In this document: positions 45,350 through 54,882 of the stretch, in pieces
How the letters are laid out: each line of letters starts with the position of its first letter
How positions within the stretch are numbered: the stretch's first letter is position 1
Program-made: the position numbers and the translations under genes
The notes under the pieces: generated by a model
Databases searched by the model: none
Told to the model about the DNA's origin: nothing
Seen by the model: the letters and a program-made list of their open reading frames with translations, nothing else
Assembly: GCA_937887565.1 (NCBI GenBank)
Contig: CALABS010000070.1
Coordinates: forward strand, 62,001 to 126,000
Length of the DNA: 64,000 nt
Reading direction: 5' to 3'
DNA from: an uncultured Rhodospirillaceae bacterium
GTDB taxonomy: Bacteria > Pseudomonadota > Alphaproteobacteria > Rhodospirillales > Magnetospirillaceae

Positions 45350-46963
45350 ATGGCTTCCGCTTCCGCCACCACCGCCGCCGCCGGCCACGGCCACCACGAC
45401 GCTCCCCGGGGGTGGCGGCGGTGGCTGTTCTCGACCAATCACAAGGACATCGGGACCATGTACCTGGTGTTCTCGGTGATGGCCGCCGCCGTCGGCGGCG
45501 CGATGTCGGTCTACATGCGCATGGAGCTCCAGGAGCCGGGCATCCAGTACCTGGACGGCGACTTCCAGTTCTATAACGTCATCCTGACCGCCCACGCGGT
45601 GATCATGGTGTTCTTCGTGGTCATGCCCGGGCTGATCGGCGGCTTCGGCAACTGGTTCGTGCCGCTGATGATCGGGGCGCCGGACATGGCCTTCCCGCGC
45701 ATGAACAACATCAGCTTCTGGCTGATCCCGCCGGCCTTCGCGCTGCTGATGCTGTCGGCGCTGACCGGGGCCGGAGCGGGAACCGGCTGGACGCTCTATC
45801 CGCCGCTGTCGGTCACCGGCCATCCCGACCCGTCGGTGGATTTCGCCATCCTGGCATTGCACGTCGCCGGCGTCAGCTCGATCCTGGGGGCCATCAACTT
45901 CATCACCACCATCCTCAACATGCGCGCGCCGGGTATGACGCTTCACCGCATGCCGCTGTTCGTGTGGGCGATGCTGGTGACCGCCTTCCTGCTGCTGCTG
46001 GCGGTCCCGGTGCTGGCCGGAGCCCTGACCATGGTGCTGACCGACCGCAATTTCGGCACCGCCTTCTTCAACCCGGCCGGCGGCGGCGACCCGGTTCTGT
46101 ACCAGCACCTGTTCTGGTTCTTCGGCCATCCCGAGGTCTACATCATGATCCTGCCGGCCTTCGGGATCATCAGCCACATCGTCTCGACCTTCTCGAAGAA
46201 GCCGGTGTTCGGCTATCTGGGCATGGCCTATGCCATGGTCGCCATCGGCGTCATCGGCTTCGTGGTGTGGGCGCACCACATGTTCACGGTGGGCATGGAC
46301 GTGGATACGCGGGCCTATTTCACCGCCGCCACCATGATCATCGCCGTGCCGACCGGCATCAAGATTTTCAGCTGGATCGCCACCATGTGGGGCGGCTCCA
46401 TCGAGTTCAAGACGCCGATGCTGTGGGCCACCGGCTTCATCTTCCTGTTCACCATGGGCGGCGTGACCGGGGTGGTGCTGGCCAATTCGGGCGTCGACAT
46501 CGCGCTGCACGACACCTACTACGTGGTGGCGCATTTCCACTACGTCCTCAGCCTGGGGGCGGTGTTCGCGCTGTTCGCCGGCTTCTACTACTGGGTCGGC
46601 AAGATGAGCGGCCGCCAGTATCCCGAGACGCTGGGCAAGATCCATTTCTGGCTGGCCTTCATCTCGGCCAACCTGACCTTCTTCCCGCAGCACTTCCTGG
46701 GCGTCGCCGGCATGCCGCGGCGCATCCCCGACTATCCCGACGCCTATGCCGGCTGGAACCTGGTCTCGTCCGTCGGCGCCTATCTGGGCATGGCGGCGGT
46801 GGTGCTGTTCCTCTACATCTGCTGGCGGACCTTCGCCGCCGGCCGCCGCGCCGAGGCCAACTATTGGGGCCAGGGCGCCACCACCCTGGAATGGACGGTC
46901 AGCTCGCCGCCGCCGCTGCACAGCTTCGAGAAGCTGCCGCGCTTCGGCCAGGCGGCGGAGTAG
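45350..46963 (+). CDS. coxA: Cytochrome c oxidase subunit I (aa3 type)
   Basis: The 537-residue protein has the full set of haem-copper oxidase landmarks: FSTNHKDIGTMY, LTAHAVIMVFFVVMP, FGHPEVYIMILPAFG, WAHHMFTVGMDVDTRAYF and HDTYYVVAHFHYVLSLG. The HPEVY and HFHYVLS histidines ligate CuB and haem a3/a. It catalyses oxygen reduction and proton pumping. It has the length of mitochondrial-type alphaproteobacterial COX1, and sits 11 bases after coxB. Confidence 0.97.
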   Translation: MASASATTAAAGHGHHDAPRGWRRWLFSTNHKDIGTMYLVFSVMAAAVGGAMSVYMRMELQEPGIQYLDGDFQFYNVILTAHAVIMVFFVVMPGLIGGFGNWFVPLMIGAPDMAFPRMNNISFWLIPPAFALLMLSALTGAGAGTGWTLYPPLSVTGHPDPSVDFAILALHVAGVSSILGAINFITTILNMRAPGMTLHRMPLFVWAMLVTAFLLLLAVPVLAGALTMVLTDRNFGTAFFNPAGGGDPVLYQHLFWFFGHPEVYIMILPAFGIISHIVSTFSKKPVFGYLGMAYAMVAIGVIGFVVWAHHMFTVGMDVDTRAYFTAATMIIAVPTGIKIFSWIATMWGGSIEFKTPMLWATGFIFLFTMGGVTGVVLANSGVDIALHDTYYVVAHFHYVLSLGAVFALFAGFYYWVGKMSGRQYPETLGKIHFWLAFISANLTFFPQHFLGVAGMPRRIPDYPDAYAGWNLVSSVGAYLGMAAVVLFLYICWRTFAAGRRAEANYWGQGATTLEWTVSSPPPLHSFEKLPRFGQAAE

Positions 46964-46967
46964 CGCC

Positions 46968-47501
46968 ATGGCCCGCCGCGACGCCGCCACGGTCCTGGCG
47001 CTGCTGCTGGTGATCGCCGCCATGGGCGGCCTGGTGGCGGCCAGCGTGCCGCTCTACCAGCTGTTCTGCCGCGTCACCGGCTATGGCGGCACCACCCAGG
47101 TTCAGGCGGCGGCGCCGGGCGCGGTGACGCGGACGGTCACCGTGCGTTTCGACGCCTCCACCGCCAAGGGCCTCGACTGGCGCTTCCGGCCGGCGCAACG
47201 CGAGGTGACGCTTCGGCTGGGCGAGGACGCGCTGGCCTTCTACACCGCCACCAACGCCTCGGACCACCCGATCACCGGCACCGCCACCTTCAACGTCACC
47301 CCGGCCAAGGCGGGCCAGTACTTCAACAAGATCGAGTGCTTCTGCTTCACCGAGCAGCGGCTGGAGCCCGGGCAGACGGTGGAGATGCCGGTCACCTTCT
47401 TCGTCGACCCGGCCCTGGCCGAGGACGAGAACACCGCCGAGGTCACCACCATCACCCTGTCCTACACCTTCTTCGAAGCCGACAAGGGGCGCGGATCATG
47501 A
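46968..47501 (+). CDS. ctaG: Cytochrome c oxidase assembly protein CtaG (Cox11)
   Basis: The 177-residue protein has one N-terminal membrane anchor (VLALLLVIAAMGGLVAASVPLY), YQLFCRVTGYGGT, and the copper-binding pair in IECFCFTEQRLEPG, followed by VTFFVDPAL. It delivers copper to the CuB site of subunit I. It lies between coxA and coxC, overlapping coxC by 4 bases, as in many alphaproteobacterial operons. Confidence 0.96.
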   Translation: MARRDAATVLALLLVIAAMGGLVAASVPLYQLFCRVTGYGGTTQVQAAAPGAVTRTVTVRFDASTAKGLDWRFRPAQREVTLRLGEDALAFYTATNASDHPITGTATFNVTPAKAGQYFNKIECFCFTEQRLEPGQTVEMPVTFFVDPALAEDENTAEVTTITLSYTFFEADKGRGS

Positions 47502-48316
47502 GCAACGGCCACCCGCACGCCGCCGGCGAGCATCAGCCGGCCCATCCCTTCCATCTGGTCAATCCCAGCCCGTGGCCGTTCGCGGCCTCGGTGGCGACGC
47601 TGCTGACCGCCTATGGCGCCGTGGTCTATTTCCACGACCGCGCCCAGCCGTGGTTCCTGATCGCCGGGCTGGTCCTGGTGCTGCTGGTGGCGGCGTTGTG
47701 GTGGCGCGACGTGGTGCGCGAGGCCCAGATCGAGAGGGCGCACACCGACGTCGTCCAGCACGGGCTGCGCCTGGGCATGGGGCTGTTCATCGCCTCCGAA
47801 GTGATGTTCTTCGCCGCCTTCTTCTGGGCCTTCTTCAACGCCAGCCTGGGGGTCAATCCGTCCATCGCCGTGTGGCCCCCCGAGGGCGTCGAGACCCTGC
47901 ACACCTGGGACATCCCCTTCCTCAACACCCTGATCCTGCTGTCGTCGGGGCTGGCGGTGAACTATGCCCACCATGGCGTGCGCGAGAACGACCGCGCCGC
48001 CGTCAAGCGAGGCCTGGGCCTGGCGGTGGCGCTGGGCGCCGTCTTCCTGACGCTGCAGATCGTCGAATACGGCGAGGCCACCTTCGGCTTCAAGGACGGG
48101 GTCTATCCATCGGTGTTCTACATGGCCACCGGCTTCCACGGCTTCCACGTCTTCGTCGGCGTGTGCTTCCTGGCGGTGACGCTGCTGCGGGCCAGCCGCG
48201 GCGACTTCACGCCGCGCCAGCACGTCGGCTTCGAGGCCGCCGCCTGGTACTGGCACTTCGTCGACGTGGTGTGGATCTTCCTGTTCGTGTGGGTCTACTG
48301 GTGGGGCAACGCCTGA
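47498..48316 (+). CDS. coxC: Cytochrome c oxidase subunit III
   Basis: The 272-residue protein has seven membrane helices and the subunit III motifs HPFHLVNPSPWPF, RLGMGLFIASEVMFFAAFFWAFF, FLNTLILLSSGLAVNYAHHG and ATGFHGFHVFVGVCFL. It stabilises the subunit I proton input path. Its start overlaps the ctaG stop (ATGA). It is the last gene of the operon. Confidence 0.97.
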   Translation: MSNGHPHAAGEHQPAHPFHLVNPSPWPFAASVATLLTAYGAVVYFHDRAQPWFLIAGLVLVLLVAALWWRDVVREAQIERAHTDVVQHGLRLGMGLFIASEVMFFAAFFWAFFNASLGVNPSIAVWPPEGVETLHTWDIPFLNTLILLSSGLAVNYAHHGVRENDRAAVKRGLGLAVALGAVFLTLQIVEYGEATFGFKDGVYPSVFYMATGFHGFHVFVGVCFLAVTLLRASRGDFTPRQHVGFEAAAWYWHFVDVVWIFLFVWVYWWGNA

Positions 48317-48322
48317 CGGGCG

Positions 48323-48745
48323 TCAGGGCCAGTCGGCGCCGTCGTCATGGCGGCCGATGGTCAAATGCAGGTCGCGCTCGGAGATGAGGCAGGCCGGCAC
48401 GCCGGGGATGGGCCGCCCACCCAGCGGTTCGGCGACCGCGTTGACCATGCAGGGCTGGGCGCAGACCTGGGCGCAGATTTCGATCTGGTTGTCATAGTTC
48501 TCGGTGGCGCCGGCCTCGACATAGCCGCGCACCCGCCCGGCGTCCTCGGCGGAATAGCGGCCGCCCAGCACCCTTTGGTAGTCGGCCATGACCTGGCCCT
48601 CGGTCAGCCCGGTGCCGCAGCCGCATTTGGCGACCAGGCCGATGAAGCGGCCGACGCGGCTGAAATGGGCCGGCTGGTCGGGCGGCGGCAGCGCGCAGGC
48701 CGCGAGCGGCAGGGCCAGGGCGAAGATGGCGAATGTCTGTCTCAT
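48323..48745 (-). CDS. Hypothetical lipoprotein with conserved cysteines
   Basis: A 140-residue protein with lipobox LAAC (residues 14-17). The mature part has several cysteine groups (KCGCGTG, EICAQVCAQPCMV and PACLISE), which may form disulfides or bind metal. The start at 48745 (MRQTFAIF) gives a clean signal sequence; one three codons earlier is possible. Convergent with coxC, six bases away. The family is not recognised. Confidence 0.6.
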   Translation of the reverse strand: MRQTFAIFALALPLAACALPPPDQPAHFSRVGRFIGLVAKCGCGTGLTEGQVMADYQRVLGGRYSAEDAGRVRGYVEAGATENYDNQIEICAQVCAQPCMVNAVAEPLGGRPIPGVPACLISERDLHLTIGRHDDGADWP

Positions 48746-48750
48746 GGCCT

Positions 48751-49005
48751 TCAATATGGGCAGTCCCGCCGCCCGCACGACCCCGCGTCGGTGGCGCGGA
48801 AGGTATTGCAGACCGGGCACTTGGCCAGGTCCTTGACCCCGGCGGCCTTCACCTCGTCGCGGAAACTGGGGCCGGCCCCCGGCACCGCGCGGCTCCGCTC
48901 GCGGGCCTCGCGCTTCTCGCGCAGCTCGGCGACCCGCGAGGCGTATTTGAAGCCGAACCAGATGAGGGCGACGACGACGACCGTCAGCAGGATCTTGGTG
49001 AACAT
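48751..49005 (-). CDS. Small membrane-anchored zinc-ribbon-like protein
   Basis: An 84-residue protein with an N-terminal membrane helix (ILLTVVVVALIWFGFKY), a charged linker, and a C-terminal CPVCNTF ... CGRRDCPY cluster with four cysteines, like a zinc ribbon. This layout recalls the PP0621-type small membrane proteins. The function is unknown. Confidence 0.7.
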   Translation of the reverse strand: MFTKILLTVVVVALIWFGFKYASRVAELREKREARERSRAVPGAGPSFRDEVKAAGVKDLAKCPVCNTFRATDAGSCGRRDCPY

Positions 49006-49041
49006 GGGGGGAGTGTGGACCGCCGCCCGATGGGGGTCAAG

Positions 49042-49863
49042 CTACAGCCCCCACCGTCCCCATTCCAGCCGCTCCTCCACCGCCGCCAGCCAATCGGCCG
49101 GTTCCTCCAGGCGCAGGCGGCGCCTGAGCCAGCCCCGCCGCTCGCCGACCACCCTCAGGCGCACCTTGTCGCCATAGCGCGCCCGCAGGGTCGAGCGGAT
49201 GTCGCCCAGCGAATCGATCAGGCCCAGTTCCAGCGCCCTGGCGCCGGTCCAGATGTCGCCGTTGAACAGGGTGGCGTCGTCGCCCTTGAGGCGGTCGCCA
49301 CGACGGGTCCGCACCCAGTCCCTGAAGGCGGCATGGATGTCGGCCTGCAACGCCTCCAGCCGCGCCACGTCCTCGGGCTTCTCGGGCAGGAAGGGGTCGA
49401 GCATGCGCTTGCGCTCGCCCTGGGTGTGGAGGCGGCGCTCGATGCCCAGCCGGGCGATGGCCTCGTGCAGGCCGAAGCCGGCCGACACCACCCCGATGGA
49501 GCCGAGGATGGAACTGGGGTCGGCGACGATCTCGTCGGCCGCCGCCGCCAGCCAATAGCCGCCCGAGGCCGCCACGTCCTCGACGAAGGCGATCACCGGC
49601 ACATGCCGTTCCTCGGCGTGTTGGCGGATGCGCTTGCCGATCAGCGACGACTGGACCGGCGAGCCGCCGGGCGAGTTGACCACCAGCGCCACCGCCGCCA
49701 GCCGCCGGGGCGCGAAGGCCGCCTTCAGCGTCGCCGCCAGGTTGGCGAGGTTGACGCCGCCGCGCAGCATCCCGCCGCCGGCGGCGATGATGCCGTTCAT
49801 GCGCACCACCGTGACCAGGGGCGGCGGATTGGCGAGGCTGTCGATGAAACCGGGAATGTCCAT
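49042..49863 (-). CDS. S49-family signal peptide peptidase-like serine protease
   Basis: The 273-residue protein is a single-domain S49 peptidase (SppA/SohB type) with VVNSPGGSPVQSS, catalytic Ser100 in VAASGGYWLA and the likely Lys152 in GERKRMLDPF. This is the Ser/Lys dyad of the family. No membrane helix or signal is obvious, so it may be cytoplasmic or peripheral. It follows the trmN6-like gene at 27 bases and is probably cotranscribed. The substrate is unknown; family members degrade signal peptides or quality-control substrates. Confidence 0.9.
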   Translation of the reverse strand: MDIPGFIDSLANPPPLVTVVRMNGIIAAGGGMLRGGVNLANLAATLKAAFAPRRLAAVALVVNSPGGSPVQSSLIGKRIRQHAEERHVPVIAFVEDVAASGGYWLAAAADEIVADPSSILGSIGVVSAGFGLHEAIARLGIERRLHTQGERKRMLDPFLPEKPEDVARLEALQADIHAAFRDWVRTRRGDRLKGDDATLFNGDIWTGARALELGLIDSLGDIRSTLRARYGDKVRLRVVGERRGWLRRRLRLEEPADWLAAVEERLEWGRWGL

Positions 49864-49889
49864 GGGGAGAAGATAGGCCGCGCCCCCAT

Positions 49890-50639
49890 CTAGGACAATG
49901 GAGCCCCGTGCCGCAGCACCGCCTCGACCGCCTGCGCATAGGCACCCTGGGCGTCGTGCATCACCAGCCCCGGCAACACTTCGAGCGGCGTGCGCGCCCC
50001 CCGCCGGGCGGAGACGATCACCCGCACCGCCGACCGGCCGGGGCGCGGATGGAGCGGCAGCACCCGGATTTCGCCGGCCCGCTTGCCGAGCGCCGCCAGG
50101 ATGTCGGCCAGACGGTCTGCGCGGTGGATCACCGTCAGCCGCCCCTTGGGGCGCAGCAGCCCAACCGCCGCCGCCAGCCACGCCCCCAGATCCAACGCCC
50201 CCTCCACGTGGCCCGTCGCCTTGCCGGCGGCCGGCGGGGCGGTGACGGTGCCCGCCTCGTACCACGGCGGATTGGTCATCACATGGTCGAACCCCTGGCC
50301 GCGCAGCAGCGACGGCGGCCGCGTCAGGCAGCCCTCGACGACGGCGAAACGATCGGCCAGGCCGTTGGCCTCGGCGTTGGCGCGGGCCAGGGCCGCCAGC
50401 TCGGGCTGGACCTCCAGGCCGGTCACATGGGCCTCGGCCACGCGCGCCAGCAGGCACAGCGCGGCGGTGCCGACGCCGCAGCCCAGGTCGAGGACCCGCT
50501 CGCCGGCCCCGGCCCGCACGGCGGCGGCCATCAACACCGGATCCGAGCCGGCGCGGTAGCCGGCGGCGGGCTGACATATCTTAATGCGCCCACCCAGGAA
50601 CATATCCACGGTGGTGGGAGAGGTCTCGCCCGAAGGCAT
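49890..50639 (-). CDS. trmN6: tRNA1(Val) adenine-37 N6-methyltransferase (TrmN6 family)
   Basis: The 249-residue protein has SAM-binding motif I in VLDLGCGVGTAALCL and the NPPW motif (MTNPPWYEAG) of N6-adenine methyltransferases. It opens with GGRIKICQPAAGYRAGSDPVLM, typical of TrmN6/YfiC, which methylates A37 of tRNA-Val. A tRNA-Val gene is at 8858, though the target species here is not tested. The start at 50639 fits the family length. It is divergent from the polyprenyl synthase gene with about 118 bases between. Confidence 0.88.
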   Translation of the reverse strand: MPSGETSPTTVDMFLGGRIKICQPAAGYRAGSDPVLMAAAVRAGAGERVLDLGCGVGTAALCLLARVAEAHVTGLEVQPELAALARANAEANGLADRFAVVEGCLTRPPSLLRGQGFDHVMTNPPWYEAGTVTAPPAAGKATGHVEGALDLGAWLAAAVGLLRPKGRLTVIHRADRLADILAALGKRAGEIRVLPLHPRPGRSAVRVIVSARRGARTPLEVLPGLVMHDAQGAYAQAVEAVLRHGAPLS

Positions 50640-50756
50640 GGGAATGATCCTCGAGTTCGCTTCACGGCGCATGTAAGCTTGACCGGCTTTCGCGGGCAAC
50701 ACTATGTTCATCCGCGCGGACGGGGGACGAAGCCGCAACGTAAGGAGTCTGGGTAC

Positions 50757-51776
50757 GTGGCTATCGTGGTGAGTCTCGACGACGAACGCGGGCGGAAGGG
50801 CAAGAGTTTCGACACCCTCGTCGATCTGGTGAAGGACGATCTGGAAAAGGTCAACCGCGCGATCATCGAGCGGATGCACAGCCCGGTGTCGCTCATTCCG
50901 CAACTGGCCGGCCATATCATCGCCGCCGGCGGCAAGCGCCTGCGGCCGGTCCTGACGCTGGCCTCGGCGCGGCTGTGCGGCTACGAGGGCGAGGGTCACG
51001 TGGACCTGGCCGCCATCATCGAATTCATCCACACCGCCACCCTGCTCCACGACGACGTGGTCGACGAGAGCGAGCTGCGCCGGGGCGAAGCCTCGGCCAA
51101 CGCCCTGTTCGGCAACAAGCCCAGCGTGCTGGTCGGCGACTTCCTGTTCTCGCGCGCCTTCGAGCTGATGGTGGACCACGGCTCGCTGCCGGCGCTGGCG
51201 GTGCTGTCGCGCGCCTCGTCGGTGATCGCCGAGGGCGAGGTGCTGCAGCTGATCACCGCCAACGACACCGAGACCAGCGAGGACGCCTATCTCGAGGTCA
51301 TCCGCTCGAAGACCGCCGCCCTGTTCGCCGCCGCCTGCCGGGTCGGCGCCCAGGTCGCCGAGCGGCCCAAGGGCGAGGAGGACGCACTCGATTCCTACGG
51401 CCTCAACCTGGGCATCGCCTTCCAGCTCATCGACGACGTGTTGGACTATTCCGCCAAGCAGGCGGTACTGGGAAAGACTGTCGGCGACGACTTCCGCGAG
51501 GGCAAGATCACCCTGCCGGTCATCCTGGCCTTCCGCCGCGGCGACGAGGAAGAGCGGCAGTTCTGGCGCCGCACCGTCGAGGAGCTGGACCAGCGCGACG
51601 GCGACCTGGAGGTCGCCATCCGCCTGATGGAGAAGCACGGCAGCCTCGCCGACACCATCGCCCGCGCCCGCCACTACGGCGCCATCGCCCGCGACGCGCT
51701 CGGCATCTTCCCCGACAGCCCCATCAAGCAGGCGATGATCGAGGTCATCGACTTCTGCATCGAGCGGGCCTACTGA
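50757..51776 (+). CDS. ispB: Polyprenyl (octa/decaprenyl) diphosphate synthase
   Basis: The 339-residue protein is a trans-prenyltransferase with both aspartate-rich motifs: LLHDDVVDESELRRG in the first half (about 90-105) and QLIDDVLDYS near residue 225. Between them lie the SARLCGYEG and GNKPSVLVGDFLFS segments. It makes the side chain of ubiquinone, the quinone used by the respiratory complexes in this window. The GTG start at 50757 has AAGGAG nine bases upstream. Product length (octa- or decaprenyl) cannot be read. Confidence 0.93.
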   Translation: MAIVVSLDDERGRKGKSFDTLVDLVKDDLEKVNRAIIERMHSPVSLIPQLAGHIIAAGGKRLRPVLTLASARLCGYEGEGHVDLAAIIEFIHTATLLHDDVVDESELRRGEASANALFGNKPSVLVGDFLFSRAFELMVDHGSLPALAVLSRASSVIAEGEVLQLITANDTETSEDAYLEVIRSKTAALFAAACRVGAQVAERPKGEEDALDSYGLNLGIAFQLIDDVLDYSAKQAVLGKTVGDDFREGKITLPVILAFRRGDEEERQFWRRTVEELDQRDGDLEVAIRLMEKHGSLADTIARARHYGAIARDALGIFPDSPIKQAMIEVIDFCIERAY

Positions 51777-51782
51777 CCGCCG

Positions 51783-53498
51783 TCAATCGGCGGCCGGCAG
51801 GGTGAAGAAGAAGGTGGTTCCGGCGCCGGGCGTCGAGTCGACCCAGATGCGGCCGCCGAACAGATGGACGATCCGCTGGCAGATCGTCAGGCCGATGCCG
51901 GTGCCGGTCGGCACGCCCTGCGGATCGAGGCGCTGGAAGATCTCGAAGATCTTGCCGAAATAGGCGGGATCGATCCCGGCCCCGTTGTCGGACACCGAGA
52001 AGCGCCACAGGCTCTCCTCTTCCGGCACCGCCCCCACATGGATCACCGGCCGGCGCTCGGGGTGGCGATATTTCAGCGCGTTGCCGATCAGGTTCTGGAA
52101 CACGCTGACCAGCAGCACCTCGTCGGCCATCACCCTGGGAAGGCGGTCGGCGGCGACGCTGGCGCCGGCCGCGTCGATGGCCAGCCCCAGGGTATCGATG
52201 GCCTGGGCCAATGCCGAGGACGCATCGACGGGCACGGCTTGATGGTCGCGGCCGGAAATCCTGGCATAGGCAAGCAGGTCGGCGATCAACGCCGACATAT
52301 GGCGGGCGCCGCCGATGATGAAATTGAGGAAATCCACGCCGTCGCCGTCCAGGCGGTCGCTGTAGCGCCGCTCGAGCAGTTGGGCGTAGATGACCATGTT
52401 GCGCAACGGCGTCTGCAGGTCGTGGGACGCCACGTAGGCGAAGCGCTCCAGGTCGGCGTTGGATTGGGCGAGATCCCGGTTGGCCTGCTGCAGTTCCGCC
52501 GACTTGTACGCCAGCCGCAACCGCTCGCGGCCGAGACGGCGGTTCCGCTGAAGGATGGCCAGCACCAGCACGCAGAAGCCCACCGCCGCCAGATCGGCGG
52601 TCACGGTCTGGACGAGGATGCGCCGGCGGGCGTCGGCGAGATCGTCGAGGATGTCCACCTCGGCCACGCCGACGGTGACCACGACCGGATAGGCGTCCAG
52701 GCGCTTGTAGGAGTAGTGGCGGACGGTGCCGTCGGTGACGCTGGTCAGCCGGAAGCCGCCCTGCTGCTGGTGGCGCAAGCCCTCCCACAGCAGCGGCACG
52801 TCCAGCCGGGTGCCGTAGATCTCGTGGGACGGCAGCGGTTGGCGGACGATGAAGCGGCCGTCGTCCTTCACCATCACCAGTACGGAGCGGGGGCCGAGGT
52901 CGAAGGCGCGGAAGAAGTCGCCCAGGCTTTCCGGTCGCAAGGTCAACAGGATCACGCCGTCGAAGCGGCCCTGGTTGATGATCGGCCGCACCAGACGGAA
53001 TTGGAATTCGCCGCTGACGCGGCCGCGCCGGGTCGGATCGATAAGCAGGACATCCTTGCCCTCTTCCCGCAGGGTCTGGAAATACTCCAGGCCGACGGCG
53101 GTGACGTCGGCGGACTGCGCCTGGGGATCGGAGGAGAAGACCACCCGGCCGTCGCGGTCGATGACGAGCAACAGGCCGGTGATGCTGGCACCGTCACGCA
53201 GCGCCACCTCGCCCAGATGGCGGCGCAGCCCCTCGCCGCCGCCGTGACGCTGATAATTGCTGCGCACCGCCCGCAGATGGGCGTCGCCATAGTCGAACAG
53301 CCGGGTGGCGTGGTTCTCGAAGGCCAGCAGAACCCGCCGGCTGGCGACCACCTCGCCGGTGATGCGGTCATGGCGCAACTGCTCGTACTGGCGCCATGCG
53401 GCCAAGGTGAAAAGGCCGACGGCCAGGGCGGTGACGGCGGTCACCAGATATGCCCACCCGCGTGTGCCGCGCTTCACGGCTCCCCCCAAAGCGACCAT
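51783..53498 (-). CDS. Membrane sensor histidine kinase with double-Cache domain
   Basis: The 571-residue protein has membrane helices near 15-35 and 305-325 enclosing a dCache-type periplasmic domain (LVIDRDGRVVFSSDP, LVMVKDDGRFIVRQP). A coiled region (LQQANRDLAQSNADLERFAYVASH) leads into the HisKA domain with phosphorylated His in SHDLQTPLRN. The ATPase domain has NLIGNALKY, DNGAGIDPAYFGKIFEIF and GTGIGLTICQRIV. There is no adjacent response regulator, so it is an orphan kinase here. It is convergent with ispB at six bases. Confidence 0.93.
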   Translation of the reverse strand: MVALGGAVKRGTRGWAYLVTAVTALAVGLFTLAAWRQYEQLRHDRITGEVVASRRVLLAFENHATRLFDYGDAHLRAVRSNYQRHGGGEGLRRHLGEVALRDGASITGLLLVIDRDGRVVFSSDPQAQSADVTAVGLEYFQTLREEGKDVLLIDPTRRGRVSGEFQFRLVRPIINQGRFDGVILLTLRPESLGDFFRAFDLGPRSVLVMVKDDGRFIVRQPLPSHEIYGTRLDVPLLWEGLRHQQQGGFRLTSVTDGTVRHYSYKRLDAYPVVVTVGVAEVDILDDLADARRRILVQTVTADLAAVGFCVLVLAILQRNRRLGRERLRLAYKSAELQQANRDLAQSNADLERFAYVASHDLQTPLRNMVIYAQLLERRYSDRLDGDGVDFLNFIIGGARHMSALIADLLAYARISGRDHQAVPVDASSALAQAIDTLGLAIDAAGASVAADRLPRVMADEVLLVSVFQNLIGNALKYRHPERRPVIHVGAVPEEESLWRFSVSDNGAGIDPAYFGKIFEIFQRLDPQGVPTGTGIGLTICQRIVHLFGGRIWVDSTPGAGTTFFFTLPAAD

Positions 53499-53569
53499 GG
53501 CACGCCATCGCGGCCGCCTCGGAGAGTATCCCCGCCCGCGCCACGCCGCAACGCGAAGATCATAAGGCG

Positions 53570-54712
53570 CTAATCTACCGGCACGAACTCGCCGCCCCTG
53601 ACCTCGACCATGTGGAAGGCGTCGAGCCCCAGCCCCAGGTGGTCGGTGGCGCTCATGGTGACGATGCCGCCGGTACCGACGAAGCCCCTGGTCCTCTCGA
53701 TCTCGTCGCGCACCCGGGCCTTGTCGGGACCGCCGGCCCGCTCGACCGCCTTCATGGCGATCCAGAAAGCGTCATAGGCGTGACCGGCGAACATGTTGAC
53801 CTCTTCCTTCCAATAGGCCTCGAACGCGGCACGGAAAGCCAGCACCACCGGCTTCTGGGGGTCGCCGTCGGGCAGCTGGTCGGGGATGGCCATGCCGGCG
53901 GCGGGCAGGCGCATGCCGTCGGCGGCCGTGCCGACCAGCCGCAGGAAGTCCTTGGAGACCACTCCGTGCGACTGGTAGACCGGCATGGTCAGACCCAGCT
54001 GGCGGATGTTGCGGGTCACCACCGCCGGCCCCCGCCCGGTTCCGAAGACGAACAGCGCCTGGACGCCGGGAGTGGACCGGATCTTGGTCAGGGGCGCGGT
54101 CACGTCCGGGTCGCGCGGGCCGTAGGTCTCGTCGGCCACCACCTCGATGCCGTGAGCCGGCGCCAGCTTCAGGGTCTGGTCGCGGCCAGACTTGCCGAAG
54201 CCCACATTCTCGGACAACAGCGCCATGCGCGTGACGCCACGCCGCTTCATATCGATCAGGATCTTTTCGGCCGCCATGCGATCGGTATGGGGGACCTTGA
54301 AGGTCCATTGGCGCACCGGCTCGACGATCCCGACGCCGCCGCCCAGCGACATGAAGGGGATGCGCGCCCTTTCCACCGTGGGCAGCACCGCCAGGCTGGT
54401 GGGCGTGCCCGAGCCGCCGATCAACAGATCGACGCGGTCGTTCTCGATCAGTCGCTTGACGATGGTCACCGCCTTCTCGGGGTCGGAGCCGTCGTCGTAG
54501 ACGGTGAGCCGCAGGGCGTGGCCGGCGACCCCGCCCTTGGCGTTGGCGTCCGCCACCAGTTGCTCCAGCGCCTTCTTTTCGGGGTCGCCCATCAGCGACA
54601 TCTGGCCGGTGGCGGACAGGAACGCGCCGATATGAATCTCGGCGGCGGCCAACGGCCGCACTGCCACGAGCGACAGCGCCACGGCAAGGGCGACAAGACG
54701 GCCAGGGGTCAT
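53570..54712 (-). CDS. Branched-chain amino-acid-type (Peripla_BP_6) substrate-binding protein
   Basis: The 380-residue protein has a signal peptide (LVALAVALSLVAVRPLAAAE) and the type I periplasmic-binding-protein fold, with FLSATGQMSLMGDPEKKALEQLV at the N-terminus, DLLIGGSGTPTSLAVLPTVE and PVYQSHGVVSKDF. It would bind an amino acid or small polar ligand. The permease and ATPase genes of an ABC transporter are absent here, so it may serve a distant transporter or a sensor such as the adjacent Cache kinase. GGGAGGA precedes ATG 54712. Confidence 0.9.
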   Translation of the reverse strand: MTPGRLVALAVALSLVAVRPLAAAEIHIGAFLSATGQMSLMGDPEKKALEQLVADANAKGGVAGHALRLTVYDDGSDPEKAVTIVKRLIENDRVDLLIGGSGTPTSLAVLPTVERARIPFMSLGGGVGIVEPVRQWTFKVPHTDRMAAEKILIDMKRRGVTRMALLSENVGFGKSGRDQTLKLAPAHGIEVVADETYGPRDPDVTAPLTKIRSTPGVQALFVFGTGRGPAVVTRNIRQLGLTMPVYQSHGVVSKDFLRLVGTAADGMRLPAAGMAIPDQLPDGDPQKPVVLAFRAAFEAYWKEEVNMFAGHAYDAFWIAMKAVERAGGPDKARVRDEIERTRGFVGTGGIVTMSATDHLGLGLDAFHMVEVRGGEFVPVD

Positions 54713-54882
54713 GATGCTTCCTCCCATTCTTGGTTGGCCGCATCCTATCCAACCCGGCGCCCCTCCCGAAGCGCGTTCTCGCGCTACCGCCAATTGACCG
54801 CCCGTCACCCCTTCCGCCCCCTTCCCCCGCGCGGGCCCGGCGGCTTCAATGACTCCAGGCCGTTCCCGCCCGGAGGCGCCGG

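Noticed and set aside
54793..54807. FNR-like site upstream of cydA (TTGAC ... GTCAC)
   Set aside because: The half sites are separated by five bases instead of four and the second is imperfect, so it does not meet the consensus.
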